Assembly: GCA_034428935.1 (NCBI GenBank)
Contig: DAOUHB010000058.1
Span: forward strand, 1 to 63,613
From: JAAYZQ01 sp034428935
GTDB lineage: Bacteria > Chloroflexota > Anaerolineae > JAAYZQ01
Reading direction: 5' to 3'
Length of the DNA: 63,613 bases
The translations under genes and the position numbers were made by a program. The notes under the pieces were generated by a model. The model saw only the letters and a program-made list of their open reading frames with translations, did not search any database and was not told where the DNA came from. This document shows positions 30,338 through 41,154 of the stretch, one piece after another. Positions within the stretch are counted from its first letter, which is position 1. Each line of letters starts with the position of its first letter.

Positions 30338-32062
30338 TCATCTCAGCACCAGGGGCAAGAACAGGCGCTCCGGGAGCTGAATCACCGTGGTAAAGGTGTC
30401 CTCCCAGGGGCCGGCCGGCCAGTCTTCGACGTTGCCCGCTGCATCGCGCGCCCGGCTGCGAAAGGTATAGGTGTGGCCCGGCCAACCCCGGAACTGGCCG
30501 GTGATGAGCGTGGTGTTCACCTGCCAGTCGACCCACGGCGCGTCGACGTCGCCGTCGCGCACCTGGACGTCATAGCCGGCGATGCCGCCCCCCATGTCGG
30601 TGCCGCTCCAATGCACCCAGAAGCTGGGGCCGCTCTCTGGCGGGAGCCGCTCCACGCTGGAGCGGGGCGGCCAGCAAACCTGGTCGTCTGTGGCGGCCAG
30701 GAACTCGTCGCCGCTAAAGGCGCCGACCAGCAACTCCTCCGGCCCTGCCCCCAGCCCGGGGACGTCGCGCAACGTCGCGACGCCCGGCGGCAGGTCCATC
30801 TCCTCTTCTTCCCACAGGAGCGTGCAATCGGCCTTCCGCCAGATCTGCACCGTGGCCGTGCGCTGCCCGGACGAGACGAGGCCCAGATGCAGCACGCCAT
30901 CCTCGGCTTGCAGCCCGATGGCCATCTTCTCATTGGCCCAGCTAAGGGCCGGCAGGTCGCGCAGCGGCAGCCAGGTCTCGGTCCAGCCCAGGGTCTGGTT
31001 TTGTTCCAGGGTGATGCTGTCCCAGAACGTGGGCGACGGCCCGCCGTGGAGCTCCACGTAGGTGCTGCCATCGTCCGTCCACAGGTTCGAGTCGATGGGC
31101 GAGGCCCAGCCAAAGGCAAAGCCCTTGACGCCGCGGATGCCCTGGCCGGGGAACACCCGGGCCAGGCCGCGGCCCAGGGCGTCGTCATAGACGCCGGTCC
31201 AGTCCTCGGCCGCGCCGGGGCGGGCAAAGAAGCCCAGCCACTTGTCCCAGTTGCCCAGCCGGGAATAGTCCACGCCGCCGTGCTCCGGCCAGCTCAGGAC
31301 ATCGCCGGCATTGAAATTGCCCGAGCTATGGACCGTCACCTGGTCGATGGGCAGGACAAAGCGCAGGTCGGGTCCCACGGTATTGGGGGCTCCGGGGGCC
31401 AGCATGGCATTGTGCCAGAACTTGAACGTCACGGGCGAGGGGGTGGGGTTCACCAGCCAGGGCTTGAGCTGAAAGGCCGCCTGATCCGCCGGCAAAAAGA
31501 CCGTGATCTCGGCGCGGATGCGGTCGCCGGCCTTGCTGTCCCAGAGCGTGATGCGCGCCCCCTCCGCCGTGACCTCGGTCTCGTAGCCCCAGGGCACGGC
31601 CCACTCGAAGCCGTGCTCGTCCACGGGCAGGCACCACTCCACGCCGCCGGCGGCCAGCCACCAGAGCTGCGTGTCCGGCTCCTTATCGGGCCCCCAGGGG
31701 GTCGGCTTGATGACGGGGTTCTGGTAGAGCAGCTCCTCGCCGGTCGTCTTGTCGGTGATGCCATACAACCGGCCGCCCAGCTCGGGCAGAAAGGTCAGGC
31801 GCAGCCAATCGTTCTCGAGGACGACGCCGGTATAGTCCTGGGGCGCGGGCTGCGGGTTCGAAGCCTCGTAGGCCGGGCGGTCCAGCCAGGGATAATCGAT
31901 GTTGTACGCGTCCGAATGGCGGGTCTCCAGGAAGCCGGCGTAGGGATAGGTGTCGATGGTGAGGGTGGTCTCGTAAACCTGGGCAGCGGGAACCCTCCCC
32001 TGGCCCGTGGCGGGCAGGGGCACGAAGGCCATCAGCAGAACGGCCACTACCAGGAATCGCAT
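30338..32062 (-). CDS. Secreted DUF5107-type beta-sandwich protein with LPLVLR tail
   Basis: A 574-residue exported protein. Residues 1-21 form a signal peptide (RFLVVAVLLMAFVPLPATG). Residues about 60-400 resemble DUF5107/galactose-mutarotase-like domains (LRLTFLPELGGRLYGITDKTTGEELLYQN; GGVEWCLPVDEHGFEWAVPWGYE), a fold linked to carbohydrate binding. Residues about 470-560 read as a fibronectin-type III domain (GIAGYDVQVRDGD, YTFRSRARDAAGNVEDWP). It ends RLFLPLVLR, a C-terminal motif common on Chloroflexota surface proteins that may be a sorting or anchoring tail. Function unknown, perhaps binding polysaccharide at the cell surface. GGAGAG precedes the ATG; a promoter lies at 32169-32196. 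Confidence 0.8.
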   Translation of the reverse strand: MRFLVVAVLLMAFVPLPATGQGRVPAAQVYETTLTIDTYPYAGFLETRHSDAYNIDYPWLDRPAYEASNPQPAPQDYTGVVLENDWLRLTFLPELGGRLYGITDKTTGEELLYQNPVIKPTPWGPDKEPDTQLWWLAAGGVEWCLPVDEHGFEWAVPWGYETEVTAEGARITLWDSKAGDRIRAEITVFLPADQAAFQLKPWLVNPTPSPVTFKFWHNAMLAPGAPNTVGPDLRFVLPIDQVTVHSSGNFNAGDVLSWPEHGGVDYSRLGNWDKWLGFFARPGAAEDWTGVYDDALGRGLARVFPGQGIRGVKGFAFGWASPIDSNLWTDDGSTYVELHGGPSPTFWDSITLEQNQTLGWTETWLPLRDLPALSWANEKMAIGLQAEDGVLHLGLVSSGQRTATVQIWRKADCTLLWEEEEMDLPPGVATLRDVPGLGAGPEELLVGAFSGDEFLAATDDQVCWPPRSSVERLPPESGPSFWVHWSGTDMGGGIAGYDVQVRDGDVDAPWVDWQVNTTLITGQFRGWPGHTYTFRSRARDAAGNVEDWPAGPWEDTFTTVIQLPERLFLPLVLR

Positions 32063-32168
32063 GGGTTTCTCTCCTTGCCTTCAATCAACGATGAATCGTC
32101 ACCACTCATGCTGGGCCCGCCGGGCTGTCGGGCTCCAGGGGAGCGAGGCGGCTGCGACCGGCAGGGAG

Positions 32169-32196
32169 ATTGTACCACAGGTGGAATAGGATGCAA
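32169..32196 (-). promoter_or_regulatory. Promoter of the DUF5107-type gene
   Basis: Minus strand TTGCAT (32196-32191), a 16-base spacer and TGGTACAAT with the -10 at 32174-32169. Confidence 0.62.
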
Positions 32197-32227
32197 CTTG
32201 TAAATGGGATGACGAAACAAGCCCAAC

Positions 32228-32256
32228 TTGACGAAGTGCCGGTTTCGTAGTACATT
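32228..32256 (+). promoter_or_regulatory. Promoter of the MFS gene
   Basis: TTGACG (32228-32233), a 17-base spacer and TACATT (32251-32256). ACGAAAC (32212-32218) and GTTTCGT (32242-32248) form an inverted repeat that straddles the -35, a possible operator. Confidence 0.55.
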
Positions 32257-32318
32257 TCAAGTCGACCCGGACCGGGCCACCAAGCAGGCAGGGAACACCC
32301 GATTCGAAGGAGAGCGTT

Positions 32319-33671
32319 ATGGATCCGACGCAAGCCGTGGCTGCCCCACCGTCGCTGGAGCGCGCAGTCGTGGGCCGCAAGCCGCGCCGGTGGCGCACAC
32401 TGCTGGCCCTGGCCTTTGGCTATTTCATCGACCAGGGAGAGGCCCAGTCCATGTCGGTGCTGTTCCCCACCCTCCAGACGCTCTGGGGCCTGAGCTACAC
32501 CAACCTGGGGCTCATCGGCACCATCCGCAGCCTGCTCCAGGCCCTGTCGGCGCCCTTCTGGGGCTTTGCCGCCGATCGCATCTCGCGCAAGACCATCATT
32601 GTCATCGGCACGGGGCTGTGGGGCATCTGGACGGTCTTTTGCGGGCTGACGCAGAACTTTGGGCAGTTGCTCGTCGTGCGCGCCATCTCGGGCCTGGGCC
32701 TTGGCTGCCTGATGCCCGCCACGTTCGCGCTCATGTCCGACACCTTCCCGCCCCGGCAGCGAGGGCGAGCCCTGGGCATCCTGGAAGCCATCGGCGTCCT
32801 GGGCATCGTCATCGGCACCGTGGGCCTGGGGTTCCTGGCATCGCCCACCCTCTGGCGCTGGGGGTTCATCGCCCTGGGCAGCTTTTCCGTGGTGTCGGGG
32901 CTGCTGGTCTGGCTGCTGGTGGACGAGCCCGTGCGTGGCGCCGCCGAGCCCGAGCTGGCCGGCCGGATCACCGCCGAGCACGCGGCCCAATACTCGGTCA
33001 AGGCCTCGGACCTGCCCCGCGTGCTGGCCATTCCCACCATCCGCGTGGCCATCGCCCAGGGACTGGCGGGCTCTATGCCGTGGGTGGTCATGGGCCTGTA
33101 TTTCATCACCTGGCTGGTGCGCGAGCGGGGCATGGTGGAACAGACGGCCACCCTGGTCTTTGCCGGGATCGTCGTGGGCACGGCCCTCAGCAACGTCCTG
33201 GGCGGCTTTCTGGGCGACTGGGCCGAGGGACGCAGCCCGCGCTATGGCCGCGCGGCCGTGGGCCAGATCTCGGTGGTCATCGGCATCCCGCTGACCTACC
33301 TGCTCTTTACCGGCACGGAGGATTGGCCCCTGGGCGCCCTCATCGCCCTCTGCTTCTGCACCGCCCTGTGCATCAGTTGGGCGGGCAAGGGCTCCAAGGA
33401 GCCCATGATGCAGGGCGTCACGCCGCCCGAGCTGCGGGCATCGGCCTTTGCCATGGTGACCATGATCGAGAGCGGTTTCGCCGCCCTGGTGGCCCTCGTC
33501 GCCGGGGGCCTGGCCGACCGCATCGGCTTTACCCCGGCCATGATCTGGACCATCCCGGTCCCCTGGGTGCTGTGCGCCCTGCTCTTCAGCCTGTTCTACC
33601 TCACCTACCCCAAGGACTCGGCCAGGCTGAGGGCCCTCATGGCCGCCCGCGCCGAGGAGCTGGGCGGCTAG
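32319..33671 (+). CDS. Major facilitator superfamily transporter
   Basis: A 450-residue membrane transporter with about 12 hydrophobic segments. The loop between helices 2 and 3 reads GFAADRISRKTIIV, the MFS motif-A form (GxxxDRxxRK), and a second copy GFLGDWAEGRSPRYGR lies between helices 8 and 9. The substrate cannot be told. The first 30 residues are cytoplasmic and arginine-rich. GAAGGAGAGCG precedes the ATG. It is convergent with the aconitase gene, 19 bases apart, and divergent from the DUF5107-type gene. Confidence 0.92.
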   Translation: MDPTQAVAAPPSLERAVVGRKPRRWRTLLALAFGYFIDQGEAQSMSVLFPTLQTLWGLSYTNLGLIGTIRSLLQALSAPFWGFAADRISRKTIIVIGTGLWGIWTVFCGLTQNFGQLLVVRAISGLGLGCLMPATFALMSDTFPPRQRGRALGILEAIGVLGIVIGTVGLGFLASPTLWRWGFIALGSFSVVSGLLVWLLVDEPVRGAAEPELAGRITAEHAAQYSVKASDLPRVLAIPTIRVAIAQGLAGSMPWVVMGLYFITWLVRERGMVEQTATLVFAGIVVGTALSNVLGGFLGDWAEGRSPRYGRAAVGQISVVIGIPLTYLLFTGTEDWPLGALIALCFCTALCISWAGKGSKEPMMQGVTPPELRASAFAMVTMIESGFAALVALVAGGLADRIGFTPAMIWTIPVPWVLCALLFSLFYLTYPKDSARLRALMAARAEELGG

Positions 33672-33690
33672 CGATTCGTCAGCGCAGCGG

Positions 33691-36432
<2,742 letters not shown>

Positions 36433-36451
36433 CTTGCTCCTTTCACTGGTG

Positions 36452-36784
36452 TCAATAGCCGATGCCCAATCCCAGCTCGTCGTCGTACCCCAGCTCGTCC
36501 TTGGCATAGTCGCTCATCATGGATGGATGCCACAGCGGCTGCCACACCAGGTCCACGTCGACCGAATAGACGTCGCGAAAGGTCCGAAGCTCGCGCTTGA
36601 TGTCGCGGATGATCTCGGGCCCCAGGGGACAGCCGGGGCTGGTCAGGGTCAGGTCGACCTGCACGTCGCCCGCCTCTTCATCCCAGTTCACGCCATAGAT
36701 CAGGCCCAGGTCGACGATGTTCATCCCGATCTCGGGATCCTCGACGTTCTTCAGAGCCTGCACGATCTCGTCCTTTGTCGTCAC
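36452..36784 (-). CDS. MIP18-family (DUF59) Fe-S assembly factor, SufT-like
   Basis: A 110-residue DUF59/MIP18 protein. NVEDPEIGMNIVDLGLIYGV and LTLTSPGCPLGPEIIRDIKRELR (with the conserved reactive Cys) are the family motifs. The C-terminus VWQPLWHPSMMSDYAKDELGYDDE follows the SufT-like pattern. Such proteins help mature Fe-S enzymes, notably aconitase, which is the next gene 19 bases on. The start is GTG 36784 with GGGAGGAGG 6 bases upstream; a GTG at 36805 would overlap the Rieske gene end. A paralogue lies at 47970-48269. Confidence 0.88.
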   Translation of the reverse strand: MTTKDEIVQALKNVEDPEIGMNIVDLGLIYGVNWDEEAGDVQVDLTLTSPGCPLGPEIIRDIKRELRTFRDVYSVDVDLVWQPLWHPSMMSDYAKDELGYDDELGLGIGY

Positions 36785-36801
36785 CGTTTCCTCCTCCCTC
36801 G

Positions 36802-37110
36802 TCACTCCACGTCGACCAGGATATCGTCCCCCTCCACCCTGACGTCGTAGGTGGGGATGGGCACCACCGCCGGCAGGGCCTTGACCTCGCCCGATCGCAC
36901 GTCAAAGCGCGCTCCGTGGCGCGGGCATTCGATCTGGTTGCCCAGGAGCAGGCCCTCGCTCAGGGTCCCGCCGTCGTGGCTGCAGACGTTGGCCACGGCC
37001 CAGAACTCGCCGTTGACGTTGCACAGCACGATCTCCTCGTCTTCTACGTCGAGGAACAACATCTGGCCGGGGGGAATGTCGCCCACCCTGGCCACCTTAC
37101 GGTACGCCAT
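36802..37110 (-). CDS. Rieske [2Fe-2S] ferredoxin
   Basis: A 102-residue soluble Rieske protein. The cluster ligands are Cys43-His45 (CSHDGG) and Cys62-His65 (CPRHGARFD). It resembles the ferredoxin component of ring-hydroxylating dioxygenases and the small Rieske proteins often found in suf operons, where it may carry electrons for cluster assembly. No oxygenase gene lies nearby, which favours the suf-linked role. AGGAGG precedes the ATG. Between it and sufU lie about 100 bases of GC-rich DNA with no clear promoter. Confidence 0.92.
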   Translation of the reverse strand: MAYRKVARVGDIPPGQMLFLDVEDEEIVLCNVNGEFWAVANVCSHDGGTLSEGLLLGNQIECPRHGARFDVRSGEVKALPAVVPIPTYDVRVEGDDILVDVE

Positions 37111-37214
37111 TTCTCCTCCTTCTGGCATCTGCCATAGTGCCTCCTCGCGGGCCGCCGGCCGTCACGCCGGACAGGCCCTCAGCCTGCCCAGCAGCGGCCG
37201 GCCAGCCATGCGGA

Positions 37215-37634
37215 TCAGGCCGTCGCCCACTCGTCCTCGGGCTCCGACTCGCCCTGCCAGCCCTCCAGGCCATAGGCGCCGACCTTGACCACCTTGAGGG
37301 GCAGCAGGGCGCACTTCAAGCGGACCGGGCCCAGCTCGATGCCCAGCTCCTCGATGACGTCCTCCTTGGTCAGCTCCCGGATCTCGTCCAGGGTCTTGCC
37401 GATGAGAAGGTCGCTGAGCATCGAGGCCGAGGCCTTGCTGATGGCACAGCCCACCGCCGAAAAACGGACGTCCTCCACGGTCTTGCCGTCGTCCGCCAGC
37501 TCCAGGTCAAAGCGGATCCGGTCGCCACACAGGGGGTTTTCCTCCTCGTGGCTGATGTCGGGATCCTCTAACCTGCCGTAGTGGTGAGGATTCGTATAAT
37601 GTTCCAGGATCTCTTCTCGGTAAAAATCGTCCAT
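37215..37634 (-). CDS. sufU: Fe-S cluster scaffold / sulfur-transfer protein SufU
   Basis: A 139-residue IscU-fold protein of the SufU type. Cys36 with Asp38 (NPLCGDRI), Cys63 (VGCAISKASASM) and Cys108 (LKCALLP) are the zinc and sulfur ligands, and the roughly 18-residue insert between the last two cysteines marks SufU rather than IscU. SufU accepts persulfide sulfur from SufS and passes it to SufBCD. GAGGAG precedes the ATG. It is separated from sufS by five other genes, unlike the compact operon of Bacillus. Confidence 0.94.
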   Translation of the reverse strand: MDDFYREEILEHYTNPHHYGRLEDPDISHEEENPLCGDRIRFDLELADDGKTVEDVRFSAVGCAISKASASMLSDLLIGKTLDEIRELTKEDVIEELGIELGPVRLKCALLPLKVVKVGAYGLEGWQGESEPEDEWATA

Positions 37635-37695
37635 GCTCCTCGTTCCCCGCGTTCCGCGCGCCTGGCGCCGGAACGCACGTGGATGTGCCGCCCTC

Positions 37696-38517
37696 TCAGC
37701 GCGGCAGGCCGAGCAGGGCCCGGGTGTAGGCCAGGCGAAAGCCGGCGCGCTCGACGTTCCGCTGCGAGGGCGAGCCGGGCGCGGTGTGCGCCATGGCCAC
37801 GTCGTTGCCCGCCCGGGCTGCTTCCTCCAGCCGGGCGCGCAGCAGGGCGAGCTGCACGCCGCGGCGCCGAAACGCCGGGCGTGTGCTGGCGCTGCACAGC
37901 TCGGCGACTCCCTCGTGGGAGACAAACGCTCCCCCGCCCGCCGGCTGGCCGTCGATCCAGGCCAGGAACGGCTCGGCGCGCTCCCCGTAGAAATTGGGGG
38001 CCAGGATGCTGCGCGTCTCCGGCGGGGCCTCTTTTCCCTCAAAGCCCTCGCCCACGGTCCGCAGCCACAGCTCGGCCTCTTCTCGTCCGGCCCGGGTCAC
38101 GGAAACCCCGGGCACGGGGGCGAACTCGTCCGGCGTCAAAGGCAGCGGGCGCCACAGGACGCTCATGAACCCCTCGACGGTGTAGCCGCGCTCGCGCAAC
38201 AGGACAAGGAGCGACTCGTCGGCCACGGGGCACAGGTCGATCCGCGGCGCCGCGCAGCGAGAGCGGTAAAACTCCTCGATGCGCGCCAGGTCGTCCTCGC
38301 CGGCCGGCCCGTTCAACCCCAGCCCGCTGGCGCGATTGACGGGAAAGGCCGGCCCGGCATAGACGGCATAGCCCCCGCCCACCGCCTCCACGGCCACCTT
38401 CTGTTCCCGCCACAGGTGGTCGATGGTCCGCGCGTAGCGCACGCTGCGCCAGGCGTAGGCCGTCTCCAGGCGGCGGGCAAGGTCCCGGTCCACGAACTGC
38501 ACCTGGCCGTCAGGCAT
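37696..38517 (-). CDS. GNAT-family N-acetyltransferase
   Basis: A 273-residue acetyltransferase with its GNAT core in the C-terminal half: SVTRAGREEAELWLRTVGEGF, then FLAWIDGQPAGGGAFV, LCSASTRPAFRRRGVQLALLRARLEEA (acetyl-CoA loop RRRGVQ) and PGSPSQRNVERAGFRLAYTRALL. The N-terminal half may be a degenerate second GNAT unit that binds the acceptor. The substrate is unknown. It lies in the suf run, 61 bases before sufU, with no promoter seen between. Confidence 0.9.
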   Translation of the reverse strand: MPDGQVQFVDRDLARRLETAYAWRSVRYARTIDHLWREQKVAVEAVGGGYAVYAGPAFPVNRASGLGLNGPAGEDDLARIEEFYRSRCAAPRIDLCPVADESLLVLLRERGYTVEGFMSVLWRPLPLTPDEFAPVPGVSVTRAGREEAELWLRTVGEGFEGKEAPPETRSILAPNFYGERAEPFLAWIDGQPAGGGAFVSHEGVAELCSASTRPAFRRRGVQLALLRARLEEAARAGNDVAMAHTAPGSPSQRNVERAGFRLAYTRALLGLPR

Positions 38518-38562
38518 TCTCCCCCCGGGCCCGTTCCGGTCCCATTTCCATGCCGCACACCC

Positions 38563-39147
38563 CTACCCGGCAAAGGACGGCTTCAGGTTGGCCAGGTACT
38601 TCTGGCGGAATTTGCTCACCTTGGGCGCGATGACCACCTGGCAGTAGGGCTGGTAGGTATTGTTGCGATAGTATTCCTGGTGATAGTCCTCCGCCTTGTG
38701 GAACGCGTCCAGGGGGCTCACCTCGGTGACGATGGGATCGTCCCAGATGGCGGCGGCCTCCATCTCGCGGATCACCTCTTCGGCCACTTGCTTCTGGTCC
38801 TCGTCGTGGTAAAAGATGGCCGAGCGGTACTGGGTCCCCACGTCGGCGCCCTGGCGGTTCAGCGTCGTGGGATCGTGGATGGTAAAAAACACCTCCAGCA
38901 GCTCCCGGAAGCTGACGATGGCGGGGTCGTAGGTGAGCTGCACCACCTCGGCGTGCCCCGTCTTGCCGGTCGTCACCTGGCGATAGGTGGGGTCCGGCAC
39001 GTGCCCGCCGGCATAGCCCGATTCCACCTTTTCCACGCCGCGCAGTTGTTCGTACACGGCCTCCAGGCACCAGAAGCAGCCCCCGGCGAGGGTCGCCACC
39101 TCCCTGCCCTCACTTATTCCTCTTGGTCCGTTCGTCCCTTGTTCCAT
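38563..39147 (-). CDS. msrA: Peptide methionine (S)-S-oxide reductase
   Basis: A 194-residue MsrA that repairs oxidised methionine. GCFWCLEA holds the catalytic Cys24 and resolving Cys27; GYAGGHVPDPTYRQVTTGKTGHAEVV is diagnostic. A third cysteine lies in QPYCQVVI. The start is ATG 39147, with GGAGA just upstream. Its presence in an oxidative-damage-linked Fe-S operon is sensible, since both respond to reactive oxygen. It starts 21 bases after the WD40 gene. Confidence 0.95.
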   Translation of the reverse strand: MEQGTNGPRGISEGREVATLAGGCFWCLEAVYEQLRGVEKVESGYAGGHVPDPTYRQVTTGKTGHAEVVQLTYDPAIVSFRELLEVFFTIHDPTTLNRQGADVGTQYRSAIFYHDEDQKQVAEEVIREMEAAAIWDDPIVTEVSPLDAFHKAEDYHQEYYRNNTYQPYCQVVIAPKVSKFRQKYLANLKPSFAG

Positions 39148-39168
39148 CGTTCTCCAATCCAACCAGGT

Positions 39169-40062
39169 CTAGCTATTCTCCCAGATGCGGATCTTGCCGT
39201 CGGCGGCGCCGGCGGCCAGCCAGCGGCCGTCGGGTGAAAAGGCCATGCCGTTCACCGCCCTGGTGCTGACCGGAAGCTCCTCCACCAGGCGGGCCTCCTC
39301 GATCGACCAGAGCTGGACCACGCCCTCCAGGGCCACGGCCACGGTCTTTTCGTCGGGCGCAAAGGCCATGCCCCGCACGGCCGGCGCGCCCGCCGGCCCG
39401 GGCCCGGACGTTAACTTCAGGTTGCGCACCTCGTCCCAGCCCTTGGTGTCCCAGAACCTGGCGACGCCCTCGTAACCCAGCGACGCAAGGGTGCGGCCGC
39501 CATCAAGCGCCCGCAGGGCCAGGACGGCGGTCTCGTGGCCGGGCAGCGCGATGAGGGGCTCGCCCGAGGGCAGCGCCCAGAGCAAAATCTGGCCCCCCAG
39601 CCCGCCGGTGGCCAGCACGCCCCCGTCCAGAAAGGTCACCGTCGAGAGGTTCTTCTTGCTGGCGGCAATGGCCGTCTCCTGCTTGCCGTCCAACGTCCAC
39701 ACCACAGCGCGGCCCCCGTAGGAGCCGGCGGCCACCCGGCAGCCATCGGGCGAGATGCGCACGGCCGCGACGGTCTTTTTGCGGTCGTGCAGGGTATGCA
39801 GCGGGCTTCCCTCGGGCAGCGACCAGAGGCGGACCGTGGCATCGGTCGAGCCGCTGGCCAACACCTTGCCGTCGGGCGAAAGCGACAGGGCATTGACGCT
39901 GTTTTTGTGCCCCTGGAGCGTGCCGACGGGCTTCCAGCCCGGCACCGCCCAGAGCTTGATCAACCCGTCCAATTCGGCCGAGATCATGGTCTCGCCGCCG
40001 GGCGTGAACAACACCCCCAGGGCATAGCTCGAATGAGCCTCAAAAACCAGGTGCTCTCTCAA
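39169..40062 (-). CDS. WD40-repeat beta-propeller protein
   Basis: A 297-residue protein made almost wholly of WD40 repeats, about seven blades: for example NALSLSPDGKVLASGSTDATVRLW, AVRISPDGCRVAAGSYGGRAVVW and GMAFSPDGRWLAAGAADGKIRIW. There is no signal peptide and no fused kinase, so it is likely a cytoplasmic protein-binding scaffold. The start is uncertain: TTG 40062 has GGAGAA 7 bases upstream and lies 14 bases after the DUF488 stop; a longer frame overlaps DUF488 and is rejected. Its place in an Fe-S operon recalls the eukaryotic CIA targeting protein Ciao1/Cia1, also a WD40 propeller, but this is only analogy. Confidence 0.83.
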   Translation of the reverse strand: MREHLVFEAHSSYALGVLFTPGGETMISAELDGLIKLWAVPGWKPVGTLQGHKNSVNALSLSPDGKVLASGSTDATVRLWSLPEGSPLHTLHDRKKTVAAVRISPDGCRVAAGSYGGRAVVWTLDGKQETAIAASKKNLSTVTFLDGGVLATGGLGGQILLWALPSGEPLIALPGHETAVLALRALDGGRTLASLGYEGVARFWDTKGWDEVRNLKLTSGPGPAGAPAVRGMAFAPDEKTVAVALEGVVQLWSIEEARLVEELPVSTRAVNGMAFSPDGRWLAAGAADGKIRIWENS

Positions 40063-40076
40063 GTATCTTCTCCATC

Positions 40077-40433
40077 CTAGCCAACAATCCGCTGTTCCAG
40101 GTAGGTGCGCAGGGCCACGGCGTTGTTGTGCTCGGTGTCCCGGGCAGCATAGACGAGGGTCACGCGGCCGTCGCTCGCCCTGTGGGCCAGCTCCTCGAGG
40201 GCCGCCTCGCGTTCCTCCAGCTCTTGCCAGTAGCGCTCCTGGAACTCCTCCCAGCGCTCCACGTCGTGTCCGAACCACGTCCGAAGCTCGGCGCTGGGCG
40301 CCAGGTCCTTCAGCCAGGCGTCGATCCTGGCCGCCTCTTTGCTCACGCCCCGGGGCCAGATGTGGTCGACGAGGACCCGGTAACCGTCGCCGGCAGCCGG
40401 TGGATCGTAGGCTCTCTTGATCTGTACCGTCAT
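40077..40433 (-). CDS. DUF488 family protein (YeaO-like)
   Basis: A 118-residue DUF488 protein: IKRAYDPPAAGDGYRVLVDHIWPRGVSKEAARIDAWLKDLAPS and LRTWFGHDVERWEEFQERYWQEL are the family core, and VTLVYAARDTEHNNAVALRTYLE closes it. The function of this family is unknown; some members sit with heme or stress genes. The ATG overlaps the stop of the HAD gene (ATGA), so they are translated together. Confidence 0.9.
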   Translation of the reverse strand: MTVQIKRAYDPPAAGDGYRVLVDHIWPRGVSKEAARIDAWLKDLAPSAELRTWFGHDVERWEEFQERYWQELEEREAALEELAHRASDGRVTLVYAARDTEHNNAVALRTYLEQRIVG

Positions 40434-41149
40434 CCGCCTCCCTCCACGGCATCCTCATCCCGCCGGCCGTCCAGCAGCTCCACCAGCTCGCCCAACTTCC
40501 GGATCTGATAGCGGGCTTTCAGGCCGGGGGGCAGGGGCAGGCCGGTGGGATTGAACCAGCAGACGTCAATGCCCGCGCGGTTCGCGCCGGCCACGTCCGA
40601 CGTCAGGCTGTCGCCCACCATGAGCACCTCGTCGCGGCGGGGTAGGCCCATCCTGGCCAGGGCCACCTGAAAGATGGCCGGGTCGGGCTTGGCCGCGCCC
40701 ACTTCTTCGCTGATTACCACGGCGTCGAAGCAGCCGCCGATGGTCGACCGCTCGAGGCGGGGCCGCTGCACGTCCTCCAGGCCGTTGGTAATGAGCGCCA
40801 GGCCGAAGCGGTCGTGGAGCGCCCGGAGCGTCTCTTCCGCTCCGTCGACCAGGTCGGTGCCCAGGGCCAGGTTGCGCAGGTAGGCCCGGCTGAACTCGTC
40901 CACGTCCAGGGCCAGCCCGGCTTTTTCAAAGAGCAGGGCAAAGCGCCTGGTGCGCAAGAGGTCCTGGGTTATCTGTCCCAGCTCGAACTCACGCCAGATG
41001 GCGGCATTGATCCGCCTGTAGGCCTCGGCGTAGGCCGGCCGGAAGGGATGCCCGGCGGCCTCAAAGGTCAGGCGCAGCGCTTGCAGCTCGGCCCGATCGT
41101 AGTCGAACAGTGTGCCGTCGGCGTCAAAGAGCAGCCATCGATAGTCCAT
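40430..41149 (-). CDS. HAD-superfamily hydrolase, YjjG-like
   Basis: A 239-residue HAD subfamily IA hydrolase. Motif I is LLFDADGTLFDY (nucleophile Asp9, Asp11), motif II ALITNG, motif III Lys in AAKPDPAIF and motif IV MVGDSLTSDV. The arrangement and size match YjjG, a pyrimidine nucleotidase that removes non-canonical nucleotides such as 5-halo-dUMP; the exact substrate is not proven. The start is ATG 41149 with GGAG 8 bases upstream, 5 bases after the sufS stop. Confidence 0.9.
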   Translation of the reverse strand: MDYRWLLFDADGTLFDYDRAELQALRLTFEAAGHPFRPAYAEAYRRINAAIWREFELGQITQDLLRTRRFALLFEKAGLALDVDEFSRAYLRNLALGTDLVDGAEETLRALHDRFGLALITNGLEDVQRPRLERSTIGGCFDAVVISEEVGAAKPDPAIFQVALARMGLPRRDEVLMVGDSLTSDVAGANRAGIDVCWFNPTGLPLPPGLKARYQIRKLGELVELLDGRRDEDAVEGGG

Positions 41150-41154
41150 GGCGG

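Noticed and set aside
37111..37214. Terminator or promoter splitting sufU from the Rieske gene
   Set aside because: Only a small GC-rich hairpin (GGACAGGC/GCCTGCCC) without a T-run, and no -35/-10 pair, was seen.
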